This document shows, piece by piece, positions 55,199-64,000 of a DNA stretch of 64,000 bases. The stretch's first letter is position 1. The number at the start of each line of letters is the position of its first letter. Under the pieces are notes generated by a model. The model made no database searches, had not been told where the DNA came from, and saw nothing but the letters and a program-made list of their open reading frames with translations. The position numbers and the translations under genes are program-made. Source of the DNA: Cheiracanthium punctorium (lineage: Eukaryota > Arthropoda > Arachnida > Araneae > Cheiracanthiidae); contig JAWZYV010013186.1 of the NCBI GenBank assembly GCA_038373885.1, positions 248,001 to 312,000 of the forward strand, read 5' to 3'.

Positions 55199-56000
55199 AA
55201 AGGCCTTATTACACGAAGGAATTTTCGTGCGGTTTGGTTGCTGCAACCAGTTGCAGGAACCTCTTTCCTGGAAATTTCCCTCGGTTACCTAGGGAACAGT
55301 CCACTCCAACTTTTTCGTTCAGAGGAGAAAATATTGCAGGTTTGCTGGAATTCCAGCCAATCGTAGTGCTTCCTATTTCGACGTCACAATACAAGATGGC
55401 GGAAGAGTCAGCGTCAGCCATACCGCTCGTAGTGAAAACAAATGTCCGTAAAATGAAATATCGACATGGGAATTGGTTTCATTGACGAAAATAAAAGTAA
55501 ATAACAATCCGATCCGAAGACAGACACGAGGTATAAACAACCAACGATATGCTATTTATAATTACATGCGCTAGCTACCACCCATTCCGCGAATCTCAGG
55601 CGTTTGTGAACGCAGCAGAGTTTGTTTACTATAAGGTGACCAAACGTCCCCATTTTCCGGGGACTGTCCCCATTTTCAGGACGTTTTTCAAATTGTCCCC
55701 AGAATGTAAAAATGAAACTGGGGACAATTTTTAATTATTGCATTGTTTTTCAATTAAATTAGTGTTAATTATTGCATTAATTATAAATATCCCCAGTTTT
55801 GTTGTCAGAATCGGGGACATGTCCCCGATTCTGTTCCGATTCCTTATTCCGATTCCTTATTCCGATTCTGTTCCGATTCCTTAGTTTACTATGGCAACCC
55901 TGCGTTCTCATCTGGGCTCACTGACTTGCGGGGATGAATTGCAGCAACTGGTTGCTGCAACCAAAATTGCTCAAAATTTTGTCCGTGTAATAAGGCCTTT
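55199..56000. mobile_element. Element with AAAGGCCTTATTACACG inverted ends (802 bp)
   Basis: Ends AAAGGCCTTATTACACG and CGTGTAATAAGGCCTTT. A further inverted block is GGTTGCTGCAACCAGTTGC with its complement (CAACTGGTTGCTGCAACC). The target duplication is not clear. It contains the hAT MITE at 55632. Confidence 0.8.
55632..55883. mobile_element. hAT-type MITE, TAAGGTGACC family, nested (252 bp)
   Basis: Left end TAAGGTGACCAAACGTCCCC. The right end is reduced to TTCCTTA by a CCGATTCYTTATT repeat. Perfect duplication GTTTACTA (55624-55631, 55884-55891). Same family as 51668. Confidence 0.75.
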
Positions 56001-56110
56001 AGGACTGTGACGTATCGCTTGCGACGGAGAAGGAAGCGAAGCCATTTTGAGGTTGTTTGGCTGCGGCTTTACGTTTTGGCGGTTAATTGGCCCATAAACT
56101 TAACATTGTA

Positions 56111-56909
56111 CCAGCCAGGTATTTCCTATTTCGGCGTTAAATCCGGTTTCTCCCTAAATAAGAGCTCGTTATAAACGAGTTAGACCGATTTAAAAATGCC
56201 GCCGAAAATTAGGTTAGCCGAGTTGCCAGCTACCTTAAAGCCGGTCCGGCCCAAACTGGATGATATACCCTAAAATAGACATCTCGCCCTTCTTAATTCT
56301 TTAAAAGCCTCTTGAAAGTTCTTAAATTACAGTTTTAAATTTTTGTTCGATAGCTACGAGGCAGTCTGTTTCCAGATCTGAAATGCTTGTCCCTAACTTC
56401 AACCGCGACGTCCAAAGACGGGATACGTTTAACAAACGCTTTATCATAAAAAAGGGTCGGATACGCGGACCGTCGGCATTCTGCCCCCACGGTGTCGTCT
56501 TATTTCGAACAGAGATCAAGATCATCGCTGTTCCTACCTCTTCTATTCAAAATTAGGTGCATCGCAGGATTGGTTGAAGGGGAAAGGGAGGGGGAGAGAC
56601 GGCTTCAGAACCACATGCCCGTACACATAGTCATTAAAAAAAGGTTCTCAAAACTGCATTTATTCAGCAACTAGAAATCAAAGCCCGTTGTGGAAGCAAT
56701 AACAAAGGGCGTTAGGAAAAAGCATTTGGACGAAAAGTTGTCTACTCTCAATATATTTAATCTTCGTCCACTTAAAATAAATAACCTCATATTCATTTTT
56801 ATTTTATACCCAAATCGAATTCCATGCTCTTCTGGGAACGTGCGTAAACTATTCGCATTCGAACGATTTCGTTTCGCTGGGAACATTCCCAAGGAAATTA
56901 TTTTATTTG
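56111..56909. other. Intergenic or intronic sequence with one dispersed piece
   Basis: 56140-56260 is the complement of about 25583-25690 (AAGAGCTCGTTATAAACGAG, GCCAGCTACCTTAAAGCCG). No gene seen elsewhere. Confidence 0.4.
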
Positions 56910-57330
56910 TGAAGAAAAAATAAAATAAAATAAACTTAATCGGGAAAAACTATTAAACGGAGTCGCAATTTTTCCTTCAAAGCCTGATCACTGACATCAA
57001 TATGACGTCATTGTCACTTGCAACAGCTAATTCAGATGAATAACTTTTTTGACTCTCGGAAATAAAATGTAACAGAAAATAGTGAAAATCGCTTACAAAT
57101 GAAGGAACGGGTGCATTTCCAGTTTTTTAAAGTAGCGTGGATTGTTTTCTATGTTTTTATACATAATCATGCAACATTTCAAGCGGATCGTACAAACGGT
57201 CTCGTTGTTATTTGGACTTTTTGAGCTTAAATTTGTAACCTTTTTTCCAGTAATGACGGGAAAAGTTTTATCTTGGAGCAGGTTGCCCATAATTGTAAGA
57301 GTCAGGGATCAGCGTAACTATATACAAGGA
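56910..57330 (+). repeat. Dispersed repeat D, copy 2 (uninterrupted)
   Basis: Matches 45330-45692 and 47444-47525 continuously through the point where copy 1 holds the 1743-bp hAT. Contains TGACGTCA at 57003. Confidence 0.7.
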
Positions 57331-58005
57331 TGAAAGACCCCCAAAACATACAAAAGATAAATCTATTGTACCGTAGATTGTTTTTAGATTTAAAATTAAA
57401 TTTATTAAAATATTTTCAAGTAGCAATAAGCAGTACTTTTTAAATTTGCATGCAACTGCCTTGAAAGAATTCCCAAATAGAAAATTGTGCTGAATGTATT
57501 GATGAGGTGATGTGAAAAAAAAAAAAAAATTATCCTTTCGTACGAAAACGCTTGAGAAATCTTCAAACAACTGTAATTAGGGGCTATACATGAATTCGAA
57601 TGTGAACGTTTAATGCTAGAGTGCAAAAAATAGTTTTCTTGAGTGATTTCTGCACGAATCCTGAAACGCTGTCATCAGACGTGATTTCCCCCTTCGAGAG
57701 CCAGTAAAAAAATGATTTGCCAGTATTTATTTATCTTCATATCTGACATTTTCTAGAATATAACCCTGAAATTTTTTACGTCATTAACGTATGGGGCACA
57801 TTTTACTAGTTGGGTATTTTCTGGTACGAAGGTCGTGTACAAATTAAGAGTGTCACTTTTTGCAAATTTATCAAGAGGATTTTTTTTTCCTTACGGTAGT
57901 CTTTTTTTTTTTTTTTTTCCCTACCTCATTTTGAACATTTTTCTTTCAGTTGACATTGCCTACTTATCTCTAATACATAAAGAATTGAAGGGTGTTAGTA
58001 CCTGT
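57331..58005. other. Intergenic or intronic sequence, no gene seen
   Basis: AT-rich with A and T runs. Nothing supported. Confidence 0.35.
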
Positions 58006-58521
58006 TTAACCCTTTGAGGCGCAACCCTTTCCCAATGCTGAAAAAAGGGCAGCCGTTGCCATCCCTCGACTTAACTACAAGAGGGCGGACGATCGAAACG
58101 TTCATCGCGTGCCACAGATCTAGAGACCCTTTTTTGACGCAGCTGGCTGTGCGCGAGCACAGCCAGCTGCGTCAAAAAAGGGTCTCTAGATCTGTGGCAC
58201 GCGATGAACGCTTCGATCGTCCCTCCATCTTGCTGGTCGTTAAGTCGAGCGATGGCAACGGCTGCCCTTTTTTCAGCATTGGGCAATCTATCCAGCTGTT
58301 CTCGCGTTCTTCCATTTTTCGGCAGATGTCAGTGGTGTTAAAAATAATCGTGACAATTTGTTTACGAGAAATCACGTGTTTAAAAGAAAAGGATTCTCGT
58401 GGAGCTATGTCACCCGCAACTATTTTTATAGAAATCCAATCTATTCTTCGTGACCTTCAACAGTCAAAACGTCAACAGTTTGGTGGTCTCGGAGCGAAAC
58501 CACTGCGCGTTAAAGGGTTAA
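58006..58521 (+). mobile_element. Full-length palindromic TTAA-type MITE (516 bp)
   Basis: TTAA ends, termini CCCTTTGAGGCGCA and TGCGCGTTAAAGGG. Nearly perfect central palindrome through GACGCAGCTGGCTGTGC. The 187-aa open frame across it reads both arms and tail and is not a gene. Confidence 0.92.
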
Positions 58522-58552
58522 GACACCGGTACATTGTTAGTGAATATTTATA

Positions 58553-59022
58553 CAGGGTGATCGGTTTAAAAGAGTAACCCGTTGGTTTTTCTTGTGACCC
58601 TTCAATCTGACGGATGTGGCCACTATTCCAACACTGAAATATCATTGTTTTTTAACCTTGTTTATGTATGGGAGATAATTTTCAACACTGTTGGATTGCT
58701 ACAACTTTATGGGTGAGGCAAAACAGAAATGTGGAGACGCACCATCTCACCGAATACTGTGATCATTTTATTTTTGAAAATCATGATTTGACTCAAGTTT
58801 TTTTGACATTATCGTTCCTTACAGCAAATAGAGATGTAACGAATAGTGATTTGGCCGAATGCCGGATATTCGGCCGATAGCTCAGGCTGAATACCGAATA
58901 TTCGGCTTATATTTCAGACCGAATATTAATTTTATTAAAATTTCATTTTAATTGTAAATAAAATATCACTTTTCAAATTTGATAAGAAAAACCAACGGGT
59001 ACTCTTTTAAACCGATCGCTCT
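58553..59022. mobile_element. TA-flanked inverted-repeat element (about 470 bp)
   Basis: CAGGGTGATCGGTTTAAAAG and its complement at the right (CTTTTAAACCGATCGCTC). The arms extend through ACCCGTTGGTTTTTCTT for about 40 bp, flanked by TA. Inside is a GCCGAATATTCGGC-rich piece from an AATATTCGG-type hAT family, starting near TAGAGATGTAACGAATA (58829). Confidence 0.72.
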
Positions 59023-59134
59023 ATATTATACCTAACTTGTTGTTGTTTCTATCGAAACAATTTAAAAACGACTTTTTTAAAATAAAATATTTTAATTCAG
59101 TCGCACATCTCTAATTAATTTCCGCTTTTATTTC

Positions 59135-59475
59135 TTCACCTCTAGTCCCTTATGCCCCCTCTGACCCTCCCGGGGGCTTCCATCATGGCCACATTACCCA
59201 GCGAGCCATAATTTTCCTTCGGGCCGCCTGTAAAACCCGTTACCCTGCCTGGAATGTTTCGCCGCGGTGAAGAGAACATTTTCCGCCAGCACTTGGAAAA
59301 GCGGAGGAAAAGCTTGTTAACTTTTTCGCCTGCGACCTCTTCAAGGTCAGAGGGAGGACATCGTCGCCGCGCCCCGAAAACAGTATCTTCTGAATCAATC
59401 CTGCGCATGATCGTAACGACATCATCGTAACTCCGTTATTTACGTCACGGCCATGCATTCATTCTTTTCGCGCCG
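59135..59475. other. GC-rich, apparently single-copy block
   Basis: Markedly richer in G+C and CpG than its surroundings, with no match elsewhere in the window and no TIR. Contains TACGTCA and TTTTCGCGCC near its right side. It could be a promoter, a conserved non-coding element or a fragment of foreign DNA; no coding frame is convincing. Confidence 0.35.
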
Positions 59476-60500
59476 GAGTGAGTGGAAGTCGAAGTGCACA
59501 TTTTCTGGTTTCGATTGATTTTTTTAAAGTTCAGTTTCTTTTTTATTCTCTCTCTGTCTCTTTTCGTCTGCAGCGCGCGATTGATTTAGTCGTTTATGCG
59601 TTATTTTTAATGGCTATTAATTTTTCTTACTGCCGTAAAATGGTGTGGTTAACGTTATAATAGGTAGTTAATGGGAGACGGGAAAAAAGAACATTTTGAT
59701 CCGGTTTCCGTGGGTTGCCATTTATGCTTCCGAACATTGTTATATTTATTCTTTACTTTAATGCAGGTTCCCCAAAGTTTTTTATTATTATTATTATTAT
59801 TGAGCGCTTTGAGGGTCCGTGAATTTTCACGTAGCACCTTGCATTAATCCGAGCATAGCTTATTATAGACTACAGTGGGAATTTTTTTTCTTCTTCCGAC
59901 TTCCTCCCAGAAACACTTGCTACCTTTGCATGGAACACTTAAGTCTCTGCGCAACACAGTTCTTGAATCTCTGCTTTAATACATATTTTATGCTTCGTTA
60001 CTAATTAACTTGAATTATAAAGTGCTATTCGAAAAATGTGACATTCGGGGTAAATTAAAATAATTATATCAGAGGCTTGCTTTCACTCTTTCATTTTGCG
60101 TTTCGAACAATTAGTAGATCTGTAAAATATTTAGTGCTTTGACTCAGATTATTCAGCCTGGTGCCGGCCTTGTTTCGATTAACAGAGTCCTTTATAAGAC
60201 AATATATCCGTTCTATTTCTAAGGAAATACGTGTTACGCATGTGTACATTATTATAATATTAACAAAGGAATTGCTAGCAGTATTTAATATCTACTTATA
60301 AGGTCCAAATAGTTCGTTAATTTCCATAACCGCATCATCATAATGAAATTATTAATAACATTTTCTTCATTAAAGTACTTCTTTAAATAGAGGGGAAAAA
60401 ATGGGAGGTGGTACACAGTATCCCCTGTTCATTTTAAATATTGTGTTGTTGTTCATTTTAAATGTTCCAGTGTTACAGCCTCAAGACGGAAAGGAATTCT
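59476..60500. other. Intergenic or intronic sequence, no gene seen
   Basis: AT-rich with an (ATT)n tract near 59780. Nothing supported. Confidence 0.35.
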
Positions 60501-60514
60501 TATAAAGCCAGATT

Positions 60515-60805
60515 TATTTGCCAGGAGACGGCAGCTCGCATCACTGAATGTGTCGCTTAAAGCTACAATTACGTCCTTCCCGGAATTTCCCGCCACAATT
60601 TGGAACCTCATCAGAAGGTGGCGGACTTCTGAATATCGGCACCCCTCGGAAACTGCTAGCGACCGCCGAGAGGACTTTCGGAACCACGGATTTAACGTGC
60701 ACGTACACCGCATGTACACGGTGGTCTTTAGTGGTACGCCGGTATCGAACCCGCAACCTTTTGGTTATTAGTCCAACGCCTTAACCACTGGGCTACCACG
60801 GCCCC
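60515..60805 (-). mobile_element. Intact tRNA-derived SINE (291 bp) with a 14-bp target duplication
   Basis: Minus-strand head GGGGCCGTGGTAGCCCAGTG with A box, an ACTAATAA anticodon-loop region like tRNA-Ile(AAT), and B box GGGTTCGATACC. The body includes GTGCACGTTAAA and ends TGGCAAATA. TATAAAGCCAGATT flanks it perfectly (60501-60514, 60806-60819). Confidence 0.88.
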
Positions 60806-60819
60806 TATAAAGCCAGATT

Positions 60820-61237
60820 ATAATATAACTATGATATAACCCATGATACAGCCTAGAACATGGGAGCGCCACCATCAGCAACGCTGGCTCGAGTAAATTC
60901 GCCCTCGTGGACGAAGAATTTTAACGGCGCACCTTTTAAAAGAATTTTTTTCGAACAATGTAGAAAACAGATGCAGTCAAGTGACGTAGTACCAGGGGCG
61001 GACTGGCTCTTAAATTTTGTTTGCGGAAAACGTTATCGGCCCAGCCCATAAATAGAAAGACGACTTTTTAGGAAAGCGGAATAGTTGGGGGGAGGGGAGG
61101 ATTTTCGAAAATACCTTTCACTGTATAAGAAGGCCGCTGCCCTTTTGGACCAGGGGGAGATAATTGAAAACGACCCAAGTTGCATGTGATCCATGTGAAA
61201 AAAATTTCACCCTCCACCTAGACAGTCCGCTTCTACT
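60820..61237. other. Sequence between SINE and MITE, no gene seen
   Basis: CAGGGGCGGACTGGC at 60992 and GACAGTCCGC at 61221 resemble hAT-like ends. No target duplication found. Confidence 0.35.
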
Positions 61238-61239
61238 TA

Positions 61240-61480
61240 TAGTGTGTTCGCCGAGTCGAGAGAACGAAACTAAACAATTGCACATGCAAACTGGCGAAGA
61301 GTAAACACCTAGCATTTTGCCAAAGCGCCAAACACAGTATGAATTTTTTGCTTTTTTCCATTTATGATGTTAGGCGAATTTTGCCTTTCTTAACTCCAAA
61401 CTAGAGATTGGTGCCAAAAAATGTAATTCTTTGGTAACCCGTTTGTTTACTTTCATTCTCTCGTTTCCACGAACAGACTA
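61240..61480. mobile_element. Inverted-repeat MITE with TA flanks (second copy)
   Basis: Ends TAGTGTGTTCGC and GAACAGACTA, TA on both sides. Matches 30235-30436 through AGAGAACGAAACTAAACAA and AATGTAATTCTTTGGTAACC. About 40 bp longer because of an internal TTAGGCGAATTTTGCC piece. Confidence 0.75.
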
Positions 61481-61772
61481 TAGTATGGAGAGATTGACTG
61501 AAGGATGAGACGGGCAGCGAGAACAAGTTGCTTTTTTTCTTCTCCGAAGGTGGGACTAAAAAAAAAAATTTGCTGCCTGGCTAATACCGTCCTCCTCGGT
61601 TCGGTGCCTTAGGCAGTTGCCTTATTTTAACTCTATAGTCGACCCGGCCCTGACCATGGGTATGTCGGCATTTGAAGCCGATGATACCTTCACTGATACA
61701 TTTTGACGTGAATGCGTTGTTAAATTTGGTTCCATTGCGGGATGCAATTCAGAAAACTGATGATAATGAAAT

Positions 61773-62229
61773 CAGGCCCGGACTGGCCAGGGTGTCCGAC
61801 TGTCTGCAGACGTGTGGGCCTCCACCTTCGGCGGGCCCTCCCCGCTGAGGGCGGGCCCCCAAACAGAAAAAAGAAAGAATAAAAGAAAGTGCTATACTGA
61901 TAGCACTTGAATGAAGTTTGGCTCATACAAAATTTTTTGCAGCTGCAATTGCGCCCAGAAGGCTTCAAAACACTTCATTTTACATGTAGTTCTCAAAACT
62001 TTTTGAGAGAGGTTTCCCGAATGAACAAGGGATTATGAATAACGCCTATTAAAAACTAGATCAATATTTTATTAATGCATTAATTATCAATCATAATTAG
62101 TTAATAATAACACCAAACTTCCCCCCCATAATCCCGAAAGTTAACACATCCTATTATTTATCGGTTACACAATAACCCGCTTCCCTTCTCTTGAGACGGG
62201 CGGGCCCCTACCCTCCCAGTCCGGGCCTG
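61773..62229. mobile_element. hAT-type element with CAGGCCCGGACTGG ends (457 bp)
   Basis: Ends CAGGCCCGGACTGGCCAGGG and CCAGTCCGGGCCTG. Perfect duplication AATGAAAT (61765-61772, 62230-62237). Copy 1 of repeat C reads GATAACGAAATCGAAGG across the site. Confidence 0.92.
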
Positions 62230-62390
62230 AATGAAATCCGGCGGATACAGGTTGATGTTGCAGCTACATATTTATCATCTGCATCCAAAATTTATTTACA
62301 TCACTCGATAGCTAAAAGATCAAAGAATTCGTTACGTTGAGTGAAGACTTGAGGACTGCGATGCATCGCTTGCGGGGGAGGGGGAAGCGC

Positions 62391-62569
62391 CAGTAGCGGA
62401 TACAGGGGAGGGGCTAGGGGGCTTCAGCCCCCCCCAAAAGAGATTGCTCCCAAAAGCCTAATACACTGGTTTAGACTAAAATTTTGATTTATAGTACATT
62501 TTAATTGGGTGAAATAAGCTTTTTAAAAAATTTAGCCCCTCCCAAAAAAAAATTCTGGATCCGCCACTG
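62391..62569. mobile_element. hAT-type MITE, CAGTGGCGGATCCAG family (179 bp)
   Basis: Ends CAGTAGCGGATACAGGGG and TTCTGGATCCGCCACTG. Perfect duplication GGAAGCGC (62383-62390, 62570-62577). Empty site at about 56030 in copy 1. Confidence 0.92.
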
Positions 62570-62852
62570 GGAAGCGCCGCCATTTTGAGGTCGTATCCAT
62601 GCGTCACGTAATGTACGTTGGGCATAAATTTTGACTAGAATCTAGAACGTTCGTTTGCGTTTCAGTCGTCAGCTTTCGTCAAGATCTACCGATCGTAAGT
62701 AAAACATTTGTATGAAATATTTATAGTGAATGTAAATATTGTTAAAATAAAAAAAGTAAAATAAATGCAATGTTGGCTAAAACACCATATGTCAGAGTGA
62801 AGCGATGCTGTGAATGTAAAAAAATGAATGCATCTAAGCGTATCATATCACA

Positions 62853-63157
62853 CAGTGGCGCACACAAGGGGTCAGGGGGTCTGGACCCCTCCCAAGAGAG
62901 GTAATTTTGCTCCGTTAAATCATCACAATATTTTACATTTTAAGATGCTATAAAGCTTTGCAAAATTCTTATTTTTATCAATTAAGATAAGTAAATAAAA
63001 GCATAATTCAAAAACATGCATGTATATTGGAGTGCGAGGAGTTTATTAAAGGTAGTCACGAGAAAAAATTTTGTTCTGCATTTTTTTAGGTAATGTGGTT
63101 ATGTCACAGCTTAATGAGTTGGACCCCCTCCAACAGAAAATCCTGTGTGCGCCACTG
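62853..63157. mobile_element. hAT-type MITE with CAGTGGCGCACACAAGG ends (305 bp)
   Basis: Ends CAGTGGCGCACACAAGG and CCTGTGTGCGCCACTG. Flanks ATATCACA and GTATCACA, 7 of 8 identical. Confidence 0.88.
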
Positions 63158-63467
63158 GTATCACAGACTATAATTAATAAAACTATAACACGATAATTGT
63201 TTGTTTACGTGATTATTCTGCTTTCCTGAACCCGATGAAACTCAAACAGAATATTACTCATTACGTATGCATATTCACGTAAAACACACGGCCGTGGACA
63301 CGACACAGACACACTTTGTTTTTTTTCCGTCGCTGATTATGAAGACACATTTGGCAGCAGCTAGTGCACGTTTCACTACTACGTTTATCAACAATCCGTT
63401 CGGACATAAGTGTGACCTCTGTGGCCTTCTCTATGGTTTCTGCCCTCATTGAAGTCACCATCACTGG

Positions 63468-63657
63468 CATGGGTGCCCATGGAAAATGTTTACAAAAAAC
63501 CTCAAAAAAAATTTTTTAGAGGGTGCAAATATTAACACTTGTAACAATTTGGTTTCGATTTAGCTTTGTGATGCAATTTCGTTTACATGATAACACGATA
63601 CACTAAATCTCTAATGGGGGGGTGCCCTACCTTGTCGACCTTATGTGTGCGCCCATG
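63468..63657. mobile_element. hAT-like MITE with CATGGGCGCACACA ends (190 bp)
   Basis: Left CATGGGTGCCCATGG, right TGTGTGCGCCCATG. Perfect 8-bp duplication ATCACTGG (63460-63467, 63658-63665). Confidence 0.8.
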
Positions 63658-63665
63658 ATCACTGG

Positions 63666-64000
63666 TAAAGTTTTCTCAAAGCATCTTTAACATTATACCC
63701 GAATACGAGCCTGATATCACTACCCCAATCATGATGGTCAAAGACTTAAATGTTAAAAATATCTAGCAGGGGTCTCGTTGCCAGACTTCATATGCTTAGC
63801 GAGTTTAATTTGTTTTAAAGCGAAACTTCTCAGACATCGCTAGGTAATATCTGCATGAATTTAACGTTTACTAGAAATGTAGATTTATCCTGTATGCCAT
63901 TTGTTTCGTACTTTACGTATCACAGACGTATCATTAGTGAAGTCATAAACACAGTAATTATGTGTTTACTTGATTTCTTTTCTGAATCCCATGAAATTGA
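63666..64000. other. Right edge of the window, no gene seen
   Basis: No exon, RNA gene or repeat end recognised. Confidence 0.35.

Larger units (their letters stand above)
53610..56110 (+). repeat. Dispersed repeat C, copy 1, broken by three insertions
   Basis: Pieces at 53610-53743, 54136-54156, 55133-55198 and 56001-56110 align in order with copy 2 (61650-62640): GGCATTTGAAGCCGATGATA, CAGCTACATAT, CACTCGATARCTAAAAGATC, GCCATTTTGAGGT. The intervening sequences are transposons listed separately. Confidence 0.78.
61650..62640 (+). repeat. Dispersed repeat C, copy 2, broken by two insertions
   Basis: Pieces at 61650-61772, 62230-62390 and 62570-62640 align with copy 1 at 53610. It holds the empty sites for the three copy-1 insertions and in turn carries two of its own. 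Confidence 0.78.

Noticed and set aside
58014..58577. 187-aa open frame on the + strand
   Set aside because: It lies wholly in the palindromic TTAA MITE; similar frames appear in every copy on both strands because the arms are GC-rich and stop-poor.
58829..59113. One hAT element with TAGAGATG / CATCTCTA ends
   Set aside because: The 8-bp flanks do not match and the right end lies outside the TA-flanked element that contains the left end, so the two ends probably do not belong together.
60729..60805. Functional tRNA gene on the minus strand
   Set aside because: The anticodon stem does not pair well and the sequence continues into a SINE body flanked by a 14-bp duplication.

Overview
This is eukaryotic, invertebrate nuclear DNA: AT-rich, intron-bearing and dominated by transposable elements. 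The only protein-coding gene I recognise is the 5' part of an animal glutamate synthase (GOGAT). The transposon mix (hAT, mariner/pogo, TTAA-type, Penelope-like and Helentron-like elements, tRNA-derived SINEs) and an LTR promoter with a TATA box plus a TCAGT initiator suggest an arthropod, perhaps a chelicerate. The species is not determinable from the sequence alone.

Layout. 1-1.9 kb: an unrecognised single-exon ORF with one N-terminal membrane segment, an acidic middle and a basic tail, followed by a degenerate tandem tract and a poly(A) signal. 2-21 kb: intergenic repeats, including two hammerhead-like inverted arms (2.2-2.4 kb), palindromic TTAA-flanked MITEs, a six-copy 91-bp tandem array (9.2-9.75 kb) and a mariner carrying two hAT insertions (19.1-21.0 kb). 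21.37-33.10 kb: four GOGAT exons on the + strand with canonical GT-AG introns of 6036, 533 and 4585 bp. They encode the start of the class II glutamine amidotransferase domain, with its presumed N-terminal nucleophile Cys. No later exon was recognised, so intron 4 either runs past the window end or hides a short exon. 33-64 kb: nested transposons, several datable by order of insertion.

The most notable structures are: (1) two short elements (2161-2455 and 26621-27061) with 12-13 bp target duplications, made of inverted arms that each carry a hammerhead-ribozyme-like core, with compensatory changes in stem II between the two families; (2) a family with matching 12-bp terminal inverted repeats, an end hairpin and a 172-180 bp internal repeat whose copy number forms a length ladder (464, 639, 846, 1030 bp); (3) a 516-517 bp TTAA-flanked palindromic MITE with three full copies and several half copies; (4) about twenty hAT-type non-autonomous elements, most with perfect 8-bp target duplications, some confirmed by an empty site in a second copy of the host repeat; (5) dispersed elements that carry RFX-type X-boxes or CRE palindromes.

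Almost all other open frames are chance readings through repeats and were left out.
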